Assembly: GCA_020633675.1 (NCBI GenBank)
Contig: JACKDE010000004.1
Coordinates: forward strand, 310,001 to 374,000
DNA: 64,000 bases
Source of the DNA: Deferribacteres bacterium
Lineage (GTDB): Bacteria; Zhuqueibacterota; Zhuqueibacteria; Zhuqueibacterales; Geothermadaptataceae
Reading direction: 5' to 3'
A program made the position numbers and the translations under genes. The notes beneath the pieces are model-generated. The model made no database searches. It had not been told where the DNA came from and saw only the letters and a list, made by a program, of their open reading frames with translations. Shown in pieces: positions 25,837 to 33,129 of this stretch (position 1 is the first letter of the stretch; every line of letters starts with the position of its first letter).

Positions 25837-26358
25837 TTAGGGCGTTGGGACAGTTCCCGCTACGCCCGTTGTTGTTGCGAGCACGGCGCTAACCTCGCTC
25901 GCGATGGCCATCGACAGCGCTTCCTTGCCGCGCATAGCTTTCAAAGCGGCCGGGATGGTCGTCAAATCATCGACACTCTCTGCGATAGCAAAATCCGAAG
26001 CTGCACTCAACCCTTCGAACTGCGCCAGAAATTCTGCATCAACAACGCCATGCTCTCTTACTGCGACGCGGGAGATTTCACCGGAGGTGGAAATGCCCAC
26101 GACCAGGTTGATAGCTTGCCCATCGACAGAAACCGAACTCAGGACAACCAGGCCCAGCAGTTCGTCTTCGCCGTCTCTGGCATAACTGAGATGCCAGGCT
26201 TCACCGATGTGACGGCCATCGACAACATGGCTTTTTTCGACAGCGTTTGCCCAGGTAAAGACTTTTGAGCCATCACGCCAGGTGATTTTTTCACCCGCAT
26301 GAAGCGTCGACGCCAGCAGTGCCAGCGTGGCTATAATGGTGAGTGTGCGTTTTACCAT
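25837..26358 (-). CDS. Small secreted protein, possibly FMN-binding-domain-like
   Basis: A 173-residue protein with an N-terminal signal peptide (MVKRTLTIIATLALLASTLHAG). The middle (LVVGISTSGEISRVAVREHG, then EFLAQFEGLS) resembles the pattern of RnfG/NosR-type FMN-binding domains, but the usual SGAT flavin-attachment motif is not visible; the equivalent stretch reads DDLTTIPAALKAM. GGAGG lies 7 nt before the ATG. It precedes the TonB receptor on the same strand and diverges from arsR. Function unknown; the family call is tentative. Confidence 0.6.
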   Translation of the reverse strand: MVKRTLTIIATLALLASTLHAGEKITWRDGSKVFTWANAVEKSHVVDGRHIGEAWHLSYARDGEDELLGLVVLSSVSVDGQAINLVVGISTSGEISRVAVREHGVVDAEFLAQFEGLSAASDFAIAESVDDLTTIPAALKAMRGKEALSMAIASEVSAVLATTTGVAGTVPTP

Positions 26359-26693
26359 GATCAGACCTCCATATTATTAATGGTCATGCATCCTTGCTTC
26401 ATTTTGAAGTGCGTGCATCCCTTGCGAGTCCATCCTTTTCCATTTTCCGCGGTCAATATAAACGCAACAGGTTAGACGAAATTAAACCGTGTGTTAAAAG
26501 TGCGTTAGCCTGTATGAAAGAAATGTTAAGCAAATGAGTTGGATGAGAATTTTGAGCGTAAACGGCAGCAAATTGGTGGGATTTATAGCGAGCTAAAATT
26601 GGCTCCAAAGCCAAAATACAATATCGAGCAGAAAAAAATTGCTTTTTGAAAATATCATTTCTACATTTCGCCATTTAACGAAATGAAAACATC
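26359..26693. other. Divergent promoter region of arsR and the secreted-protein/TonB receptor genes
   Basis: 335 bp, AT-rich, no gene. The arsR-proximal end carries a perfect inverted repeat described separately. Nothing else recognisable was found, although several GTTAA-containing stretches (for example near 26500-26530) recur. Confidence 0.5.
26664..26685. promoter_or_regulatory. Probable ArsR operator
   Basis: Perfect 7-bp inverted arms CATTTCG and CGAAATG separated by 8 bp, ending 8 bp before the arsR ATG. Position and symmetry fit the operator of an autoregulated ArsR repressor. No good ribosome binding site lies between the operator and the ATG, so the message may be leaderless or nearly so. 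Confidence 0.6.
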
Positions 26694-27038
26694 ATGCGCC
26701 ATTTGATCAAAGTTTTCAAAGCATTATCAGACGGCAACAGGCTCCGCATCCTGAAGATGCTGGAGGTTCGACCTTTGTGTGTCTGCGAGATCACCGAGGT
26801 TTTGCAACTCGCCCCGTCGACCGTCTCGAAACACCTGGCGCTGCTGCGCGATGCCGGCCTGATTCTCGATGAGAAGATTGGGAAGTGGGTCAATTTTTCA
26901 ACAAACGATGCCCCCAATCAGTCATACGTCAGTCAATTGCTGCCGCTACTGCAACAATGGCTGCCGGATGATCCACAGATTCAGCGCGATCGCGAAAAAG
27001 TCCTGGCTGTTGACCGCGACCAGCTTTGTAAATCTTGA
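26694..27038 (+). CDS. arsR: ArsR-family arsenite-responsive repressor
   Basis: A 114-residue winged-helix repressor. The metal site is visible as RPLCVCEITEVL (Cys-Val-Cys at the start of the recognition region), followed by the HTH LAPSTVSKHLALLRDAGLI. In the family, As(III) binding to these cysteines releases DNA. It heads the plus-strand arsenic cluster and has its own upstream palindrome, so it is probably autoregulated. A 428-bp repeat-bearing gap separates it from arsC, so arsC may have a separate promoter. Confidence 0.93.
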   Translation: MRHLIKVFKALSDGNRLRILKMLEVRPLCVCEITEVLQLAPSTVSKHLALLRDAGLILDEKIGKWVNFSTNDAPNQSYVSQLLPLLQQWLPDDPQIQRDREKVLAVDRDQLCKS

Positions 27039-27120
27039 AAAGTAATAATCGGTTGTGCGAGTTGTTTTTGCGATGATCGTTTTTTGCAACCTGTTGTTTT
27101 TGTATAGTGTTAGTAACCTT

Positions 27121-27205
27121 GTCATTCAGGAGGAATCTATTCGGCATCGTGAGGAAACTTCGCTAGATTCCGCGGAAACGTCAAAATAGATGCCTCCGGC
27201 ATGAC
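27121..27205. repeat. Inverted-repeat element, GTCATTC family
   Basis: 85 bp. It begins GTCATTCAGGAGG and ends CCTCCGGCATGAC; the ends are inverted repeats with three mismatches. The start resembles that of the element at 22574. It could be a MITE-like sequence, but no target duplication was identified. Confidence 0.5.
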
Positions 27206-27332
27206 AATTTGAGCCATTTTGTGCTCATCAACGGCTTATTTAATTCACACAAAGGATTTCTTTAGCATTTTGCACATGTCCGATAATTGGTTCTATTTCC
27301 GAGCATCCGGAATGAATACAAACCTGCTTTTA

Positions 27333-27377
27333 GCTATTGGCTTTGTTGCCAAGAGCCAAAGGCAAAAAGCCAATAGC
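27333..27377. repeat. Inverted repeat with GCTATTGGCTTT arms
   Basis: GCTATTGGCTTT (27333 onward) pairs with AAAGCCAATAGC (ending 27377). The loop is itself composed of GCCAAAGGC-like pieces. A degenerate relative (TGGCTTCCCC ... GCCAATAGCAC) appears near 30983-31030 in front of the sensor kinase gene, so this is probably a dispersed repeat. There is no T tract to make it a terminator. Confidence 0.5.
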
Positions 27378-27466
27378 GCTGACGGGATTCTGAAACGTTA
27401 CAGAAGTTCGATCAGACAAAATTTTTGAAAATCGTTATAACTCAACTGAAATCGGAGAAATATATT

Positions 27467-27889
27467 TTGACAAGCATTTTAATTTTATGTACCGGCAATT
27501 CCTGTCGCAGCCAAATGGCGGAAGGTTTTTTGAAATCGTTCGATGCCTCGCTTGAAGTGTATTCTGCCGGCACCAACCCGGCAACACAGGTACACCCCAA
27601 GGCCGTCCAGGTGATGCAGGAACTCAGCATCGATTTGAGTCACCATCGCCCCAAATCGGTCGACACCTTTTTGTCGCGTACCTTTGATTACGTGATGACA
27701 GTTTGCGGCCACGCGAAAGAAACCTGCCCGGTTTTCATGGGTGAAGTCAGGCACAACCTTCACATAGGCTTCGACGATCCAGCGGAAGCGACCGGGACAG
27801 AAGACGAGATTCTATCCGAATTTCGCCGCATCCGTGATGAAATAAAAAGAGATTTCTTTGCATTCTACCTTGAAAAATTAAAGGGGTAA
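27467..27889 (+). CDS. arsC: Arsenate reductase, low-molecular-weight phosphatase (thioredoxin-coupled) type
   Basis: Reduces arsenate to arsenite for export by the ACR3 pump downstream. Starting at the TTG at 27467, which has GGAG 9 nt upstream, the protein has 140 residues. The catalytic loop C8-TGNSC-R14 (CX5R) and the redox pair Cys80 and Cys87 in VCGHAKETC match the thioredoxin-coupled class (Cys10/82/89 in Staphylococcus aureus ArsC). A longer TTG start at 27425 has no ribosome binding site. The stop is 2 bp before the next ATG. Confidence 0.94.
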   Translation: MTSILILCTGNSCRSQMAEGFLKSFDASLEVYSAGTNPATQVHPKAVQVMQELSIDLSHHRPKSVDTFLSRTFDYVMTVCGHAKETCPVFMGEVRHNLHIGFDDPAEATGTEDEILSEFRRIRDEIKRDFFAFYLEKLKG

Positions 27890-27891
27890 TC

Positions 27892-28674
27892 ATGGAAATT
27901 CATTCAGTTGGCTTTGTTGGTGGGGGACGCATTGTAAGGATTCTTCTCGCCGCGTTACAACGAAAAAACCACATCCCCCGGAAAATCGTCGTGAGTGATT
28001 CAAAGGCCGAAGTGTTGCACACTCTGCAGAAATCCATCGGGAACGCGACAATCACGCTGGAATCAGATAATGCAAGGGCCGCGGAACAAGATATTGTTTT
28101 TATAGCTGTCCATCCTCCGGCCATGCGCGACGTCCTGTCTGAGATAGCGCCGCATTTGCAAAAGAACGCTGTCGTCATATCTTTGGCGCCCAAATTTCGC
28201 ATTGCTGCGGTCTCAGGATTGCTGAATGGCCACCGAAAAATCGTCCGGATGATTCCAAATGCAGCCACACTGCTCAATAGCGGCTTCAATCCAGTCTCAT
28301 TTTCATCGACTTTTTCAGATTTGGAAAAACAAAACTTCCTCAAATGGTTCGGTTTGTTCGGCCAATCGCCGATTGTGGATGAAGGCAAGCTTGAAGCGTA
28401 TGCAATCATGACAGCCATGGGCCCTACTTATTTTTGGTTTCAGTTCAGTGAACTGCACGCTTTGTCCGGCTCCTTTGGACTATCCTCTGAAGAAACAACC
28501 CTTGGGATCAAAGAAATGGTTCGCGGCAGCCTGGAGGTTTTGTACGATTCGGGACTAAGCTACCAGGAAGTGACTGACCTCATTCCAGTCAAGCCGATCG
28601 GTGAACATGAAGATCAAATACGAGAATTCTACCGCTCGAAGTTGAGCGGGCTCTACGACAAGCTGGCTAAATAA
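27892..28674 (+). CDS. ProC-like NAD(P)-dependent reductase in the ars operon
   Basis: A 260-residue protein of the pyrroline-5-carboxylate reductase superfamily. It has an N-terminal Rossmann fold with GFVGGGRIVRILLAAL, an F420/ProC-type middle (IAVHPPAMRDVL, VRMIPNAATLLNSG) and a C-terminal helical dimerisation domain whose AMGPTYFWFQF corresponds to the GSGPAY region of ProC. AGGGG precedes the ATG, and the gene starts 2 bp after arsC, so it is translationally linked to arsenate reductase. Several ProC-conserved residues are altered, so ordinary proline synthesis is doubtful. A role connected with arsenic is suggested only by position. Confidence 0.8.
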   Translation: MEIHSVGFVGGGRIVRILLAALQRKNHIPRKIVVSDSKAEVLHTLQKSIGNATITLESDNARAAEQDIVFIAVHPPAMRDVLSEIAPHLQKNAVVISLAPKFRIAAVSGLLNGHRKIVRMIPNAATLLNSGFNPVSFSSTFSDLEKQNFLKWFGLFGQSPIVDEGKLEAYAIMTAMGPTYFWFQFSELHALSGSFGLSSEETTLGIKEMVRGSLEVLYDSGLSYQEVTDLIPVKPIGEHEDQIREFYRSKLSGLYDKLAK

Positions 28675-28830
28675 GCAATATGATTAAAGAAGCCTGGGCC
28701 AGGTCGTGCAAATCATGGTAATGATGACATCCATTATTCTTTACGGATGATCTATACGCTCATGCCAGCAGAACCGGAAGCATTATCACCATCAATCATC
28801 GAAGGCCAACCATTTTATTAAGGAACATTT

Positions 28831-29901
28831 ATGGAGTCGATTACAAAAAAGCTGTCTTTCTTCGACCGCTATTTAACCTTATGGATTTTCCTGGCGATGC
28901 TTGCGGGCGTCGGTTCCGGCTTTTTCGTGCCTGAAATTGCCGGATTTTGGGATCAGTTCACATCCGGTACAACAAACATCCCCATCGCTGTCGGCTTGAT
29001 TTTGATGATGTACCCGCCACTGGCAAAGGTTCGCTACGAGGAATTGCCGAAAGCCTTTAGAAACCTCAAACTGCTGCTGCTCTCGCTGGCGCAAAACTGG
29101 ATTTTCGGGCCCTTGATCATGTTTATCCTGGCTATCTTGTTTTTGCCAGATAAGCCGGATTTAATGGTTGGGGTCATTTTGGTCGGATTGGCGCGTTGCA
29201 TCGCTATGGTGCTGGTGTGGAACGATCTCGCCAAAGGGGACGCCGACTACGCCGCCGGGCTTGTGGCGCTCAATGCGCTGTTTCAAGTCTTTTTCTATTC
29301 GATCTATGCCTATTTTTTCATCACCTATCTGCCACCTTTATTCGGCCTGAGCGGGGCCTTGGTCGATATTGCCATCAGTGAAATTGCCAAAACTGTGTTG
29401 ATTTATCTCGGCATCCCGTTTTTTGCCGGCTTGCTCACACGTTTGATTTTTATTCAGTTGAAAGATAAAAATTGGTATCACACCAACTTCATTCCAAAAA
29501 TCGCCATGCTGACGCCTATTGCCTTGCTGTTCACCGTGTTCGTAATGTTTTCTCTGAAAGGCGAAGTGATCGTCGAGTTGCCGCTGGAAGTGCTGCGCGT
29601 GGCCATACCATACACAATTTATTTTGCAGCCATGTTTTTTGTGACCTTTTTCCTGGCCAGAAAAATGGGTGGAAGTTATGAAAAAACAACAACCGTGTCC
29701 TTTACCGCAGCCAGCAACGATTTTGAGCTGGCAATTGCGGTCGCCATCGCCATATTTGGCCTGAATTCGCAAGTCGCGCTGGCAACTGTTATCGGGCCAT
29801 TGGTGGAAGTACCCGTGCTGGTTGCCCTGGTCTCCGTAGCACTGCGATTTAAGAAGCGCTATTTTACCAAGAAGAGCAGCACCGAATACGCCGGCGCCTA
29901 A
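28831..29901 (+). CDS. acr3: Arsenite efflux permease, ACR3 family
   Basis: A 356-residue inner-membrane protein with ten hydrophobic segments. The ACR3 signature Cys (Cys123 in GLARCIAMVLVWNDLAKGD) and the conserved acidic residue in IGPLVEVPVLVALV are present. It exports As(OH)3 using the proton gradient. AGGAAC lies before the ATG. A 156-bp gap after the ProC-like gene contains only tiny frames. It is the last gene of the arsenic cluster. Confidence 0.95.
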   Translation: MESITKKLSFFDRYLTLWIFLAMLAGVGSGFFVPEIAGFWDQFTSGTTNIPIAVGLILMMYPPLAKVRYEELPKAFRNLKLLLLSLAQNWIFGPLIMFILAILFLPDKPDLMVGVILVGLARCIAMVLVWNDLAKGDADYAAGLVALNALFQVFFYSIYAYFFITYLPPLFGLSGALVDIAISEIAKTVLIYLGIPFFAGLLTRLIFIQLKDKNWYHTNFIPKIAMLTPIALLFTVFVMFSLKGEVIVELPLEVLRVAIPYTIYFAAMFFVTFFLARKMGGSYEKTTTVSFTAASNDFELAIAVAIAIFGLNSQVALATVIGPLVEVPVLVALVSVALRFKKRYFTKKSSTEYAGA

Positions 29902-30246
29902 GACAGGAAGCCATTGAAGGATCAATCTTTCGAGCTCGGTGTCATCCTGTATTTACTGCGCAGGTTGTAACACCAGCCTGATTCGTCGTCTACATGGGCA
30001 TATCTGGCCAAAAGTGTGCAAATGAAGCGTGCTGCAGGTATTTTTTTAAAGGTTTAATCATTTCTTCATTGTTTCTTAAAACTGCAATTCTATTATTGAT
30101 TGAATTTTTAACCTACATTTAATCTATGTTGTGTTCTTGACCAAGCAGCAACTGCACTGACGGCAATCGCACACTTGCTGCTGAAAGCAAAGCATCGCCA
30201 TTGGCGATTGTCTACACATCCACCTTCAAAACGAGCTTTTGACTCT
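29902..30246. other. Intergenic region between acr3 and the response regulator
   Basis: 345 bp, T-rich in the middle, no gene recognised. It should contain the promoter of the two-component system. A short GTCATCCTG stretch (29940-29948) resembles the start of the dispersed GTCATTC elements. No terminator hairpin was seen after acr3. Confidence 0.45.
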
Positions 30247-30939
30247 ATGAAAAAACGCATTTTAATTGTCGACGATGAGCAGGATATACTTGATCTGCTG
30301 CAACACAATCTCGAGACCGAAGGGTATGAAATCGTCACTGCCCTCAATGGCGATTCAGCTTTGGAGTTGGTCGAAAGCCAGCCTCTCGACCTGGTCATTC
30401 TCGACATTATGTTGCCCGGCAAAGACGGCTGGGAAGTCCTGAGGGAAATTCGCCGGCGCCCTGAAGGCCAGTACCTGCCAGTCATTTTTCTCACCGCCAA
30501 AGACAGCGAAGTCGACGAGGTGGTCGGGCTGGAGTTGGGCGCGGATGACTATATTATCAAGCCCATCAGCATTCGCAAATTGCAAGCGCGTGTCAAAACC
30601 GTGCTGCGCAAAACGGCCAAACAGCAGGACGAGCCATCAGGCAAAATCCACTTCGGACATTTTGAAATTGATCCATCGAGTTATATTGTCAAAGTTCAGG
30701 GCAGTACCGTCAATCTGACCAAAAAAGAATTCGAGATTCTTGCCTATCTGGCAAAACGGCCAGGACGCGTTATCACCCGAGACATTTTGCTGAACGAAAT
30801 CTGGGGCGACGATGTGGTCGTGATCGACCGCACCATCGATGTGCATATCCGCAAGATTCGCGAAAAGCTCGGCGAAGAATACCAGAATCTGATCGAAACG
30901 ATTAAGGGCGTTGGCTACCGTTTCAAGGTGGAAGACTAA
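30247..30939 (+). CDS. OmpR/PhoB-family response regulator
   Basis: A 230-residue regulator. The N-terminal receiver domain has the acidic pair in VDDEQD, phospho-acceptor Asp53 in VILDIMLPGKDGW, a switch Thr in FLTAKD and Lys in IIKPIS. The C-terminal winged helix runs from about residue 130 (VNLTKKEFEILAYLAKRPGR ... VGYRF). I start at the ATG at 30247, which begins MKKRILIVDDE; an upstream frame extension is not domain sequence. It is paired with the histidine kinase 259 bp downstream. Confidence 0.93.
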   Translation: MKKRILIVDDEQDILDLLQHNLETEGYEIVTALNGDSALELVESQPLDLVILDIMLPGKDGWEVLREIRRRPEGQYLPVIFLTAKDSEVDEVVGLELGADDYIIKPISIRKLQARVKTVLRKTAKQQDEPSGKIHFGHFEIDPSSYIVKVQGSTVNLTKKEFEILAYLAKRPGRVITRDILLNEIWGDDVVVIDRTIDVHIRKIREKLGEEYQNLIETIKGVGYRFKVED

Positions 30940-31198
30940 CAACAGCCCAGGTTGCAGCCAATCAAATAAAAAAGCTCAACCAATGGCTTCCCCTATCTGC
31001 AAGAGTCCAGCTGAAAACAGCCAATAGCACTGTACGGAATTTTCCATGCAAAACCGGCACTACGCGATCCTATTCCATGCAATCGGGCAAAAAGGCTTCT
31101 TCCCGGATAAAAACAAATGGTCTTGCGATAAGAATCCAGGCGTGCAGCCTCGCATTCAAATCACCGTCTTAGCCCGGATCGTATTTAACTGACAAGCT

Positions 31199-32662
31199 AT
31201 GCTATTATCTCTGCGCCAAAAAATCATCTCCGTCAATCTTACCCTTCTGCTAATTGTCACCATTGCAGCAGGCCTGATTACCACCTTCGAAGTCCAAAAC
31301 TTTTTCGAAGAACGCGTTTTTGAGCAGCTCAAAACCCACATGAGCGAAACTGAATTTTTTATCTCTACCCTCAATCTATCCGATGACATCACAGAGAGCG
31401 AATACAAATCTCTCATCGCCTTTGCCGATGCGGCATCGATCCGGCTCACATTGATAGACTCGCTTGGGGTGGTCATTTTCGATTCATGGGTCAAAAAAGA
31501 TTCGCTGCGCTACCTCGAAAATCATCTCACGCGCCCGGAAGTGCAAATGGCCTTGCATCATCAGTATGGCACCAATGAGCGGTTGAGCGCCACAACCGGT
31601 GTTCGCTTGCTTTATGCTGCCCGCGCTGTCACACCAAAAGCGTTCGAAAATGCCGGTAACCTGGCGCAATCCAAATTTATTCGTGCGGCCATTCCGATTA
31701 TCGCCATCGAAGAAGTGCTGTCTGAAATTCGCTGGACTGTTTTTGTCGGCGGCGCCTTTGCACTGCTGATCATCGCCATCGTGAGCCTGTTGTTATCGAA
31801 GCGGCTGACCGATCCGATCCGGAAACTGGCCCGCGTCGCTGAAGAGGTTAAAAAAGGCAATCTCGATGCCCACTTTGAACACGGTTCCGACAGTGATATC
31901 AACAATTTAGCCGAGCTTCTCGATGAGATGGTCACCAAGCTGCGTGAAGATGTCAATCAGATGCAGAAGCTCCAAACCATGCGCAGCCAGTTTTTAGGTA
32001 ATGTTTCGCATGAGTTACGCACACCAATTTTTGCGCTGCAGGGCTATTTGGAAACATTCCTGCACAGCACTGATCTCGATATCGATAAACAGCGCACTTT
32101 TGTGGAAAAAGCCTTTCAGAATTCTGTGCGGCTCAATAATTTGCTCACAGATCTGATCGATATTTCGCGTATCGAGTCCGGCGAAATGAAGATGAGCTTT
32201 CGCAAAATCATGGTACACGATTGGCTCGAAAAGATCGTATCGGAGTATTCGGTTAAGGATCACAAAAAAGGCGTTACCGTCCACTTTGCCAATAGAGATG
32301 ATAAAATCGAGTGCTATGTGATGGGCGATAAAGAGCGCCTGAGCCAGGTTGTGCTCAATCTGGTTCAAAATGCGATCAATTATAATAAAGAATATGGCAC
32401 TGTGACGGTAGGCTATGATGTGCTTGAGGACGATGTGCGGATTTTTGTATCGGATACCGGACCGGGCATCGGCGATGAGCACCTTACGCGTATTTTTGAA
32501 CGCTTTTATCGTGTCGACAAGGAGCGTTCGCGTATGGTTGGCGGTACCGGTTTGGGGCTTGCCATTGTGAAACATATCTGCGAGGCGCACAGAACCCGAG
32601 TCAAAGTGGAAAGCAAGCTCGGCATCGGCACGACCTTCAGCTTTTTGATGAAGAAGAAGTGA
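31199..32662 (+). CDS. Sensor histidine kinase, PhoR-like
   Basis: A 487-residue membrane kinase. It has two membrane helices (about residues 10-30 and 180-200) flanking a periplasmic sensor of about 150 residues, a HAMP segment (SKRLTDPIRKLARVAEEVKKGN), a DHp helix with His271 in NVSHELRTPIFAL, and a HATPase domain (NLVQNAINY, DTGPGI, GGTGLGLAIVKH). It should phosphorylate Asp53 of the adjacent regulator. The PhoB/PhoR resemblance is in architecture; phosphate sensing cannot be concluded because no pst/pho genes are nearby. Confidence 0.93.
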   Translation: MLLSLRQKIISVNLTLLLIVTIAAGLITTFEVQNFFEERVFEQLKTHMSETEFFISTLNLSDDITESEYKSLIAFADAASIRLTLIDSLGVVIFDSWVKKDSLRYLENHLTRPEVQMALHHQYGTNERLSATTGVRLLYAARAVTPKAFENAGNLAQSKFIRAAIPIIAIEEVLSEIRWTVFVGGAFALLIIAIVSLLLSKRLTDPIRKLARVAEEVKKGNLDAHFEHGSDSDINNLAELLDEMVTKLREDVNQMQKLQTMRSQFLGNVSHELRTPIFALQGYLETFLHSTDLDIDKQRTFVEKAFQNSVRLNNLLTDLIDISRIESGEMKMSFRKIMVHDWLEKIVSEYSVKDHKKGVTVHFANRDDKIECYVMGDKERLSQVVLNLVQNAINYNKEYGTVTVGYDVLEDDVRIFVSDTGPGIGDEHLTRIFERFYRVDKERSRMVGGTGLGLAIVKHICEAHRTRVKVESKLGIGTTFSFLMKKK

Positions 32663-32704
32663 TGGCGGGGGTAAAAACGTGTTCAATTCATGGATAGCCG
32701 GGTG

Positions 32705-33082
32705 TTAACAACCAACGTCGTCTCCGCGTTTCCACATTTCAACCGTACGCTCGATGAATTCATCGATACGTGTGCCGGAAATCGACACTGATTTTTTGAA
32801 GCGAATGCAGCCTTTGCCAACATCAACGCCCGCCAGCATGATCCCTTCCGGATCAACTTTCTTGGCATCACCGACATACAGGCTGACGTAATTCTTTTGT
32901 ACATTCAAATAAAAGAGCGGGCCCCGGCTATCGCTGTAGCTCAACATTTTGTAGCTGATGTCTTCGGCAAAATTAGGCGCTTTCGATTTGATGATTTCCC
33001 GCAGCTTTTCAAGTTTTTCCCGCCGCCAATCATTTTCCAGCATTGCGAGGTATTCCAACGGGGATTTGGCTTCGTATTGCAT
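32705..33082 (-). CDS. DUF1801 family protein
   Basis: A 125-residue cytoplasmic protein of the DUF1801/YdhG type, a small alpha-beta fold of unknown biochemical role, related to Bacillus YdhG and frataxin-like Fra proteins. The pattern ISYKMLSYSDSRGPLFYLNVQKNYVSLY and a C-terminal CIRFKKSVSI segment are recognisable. It lies convergent to the kinase gene and shortly after the TonB receptor gene on the same strand. Confidence 0.75.
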   Translation of the reverse strand: MQYEAKSPLEYLAMLENDWRREKLEKLREIIKSKAPNFAEDISYKMLSYSDSRGPLFYLNVQKNYVSLYVGDAKKVDPEGIMLAGVDVGKGCIRFKKSVSISGTRIDEFIERTVEMWKRGDDVGC

Positions 33083-33129
33083 GGTTTTTGCCTCAAAAGT
33101 GAAGTGTCCTGCTATAAATCATCCAGCAC

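Larger units (their letters stand above)
27039..27466. other. Intergenic region between arsR and arsC with two inverted-repeat elements
   Basis: 428 bp without a supportable gene. It contains the elements at 27121-27205 and 27333-27377. The last 15 bp include the GGAG ribosome binding site of arsC (27454-27457). The repeats separate arsR from the genes it should control. Confidence 0.55.

Noticed and set aside
26440..26540. Possible Pho box or similar regulator site before the TonB receptor locus
   Set aside because: GTTAA words recur but without fixed spacing; I could not match a known consensus, and no pho/pst genes are near.
28748..28821. 24-codon frame between the ProC-like gene and acr3
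   Set aside because: No ribosome binding site and no recognisable features; not supportable as a gene.
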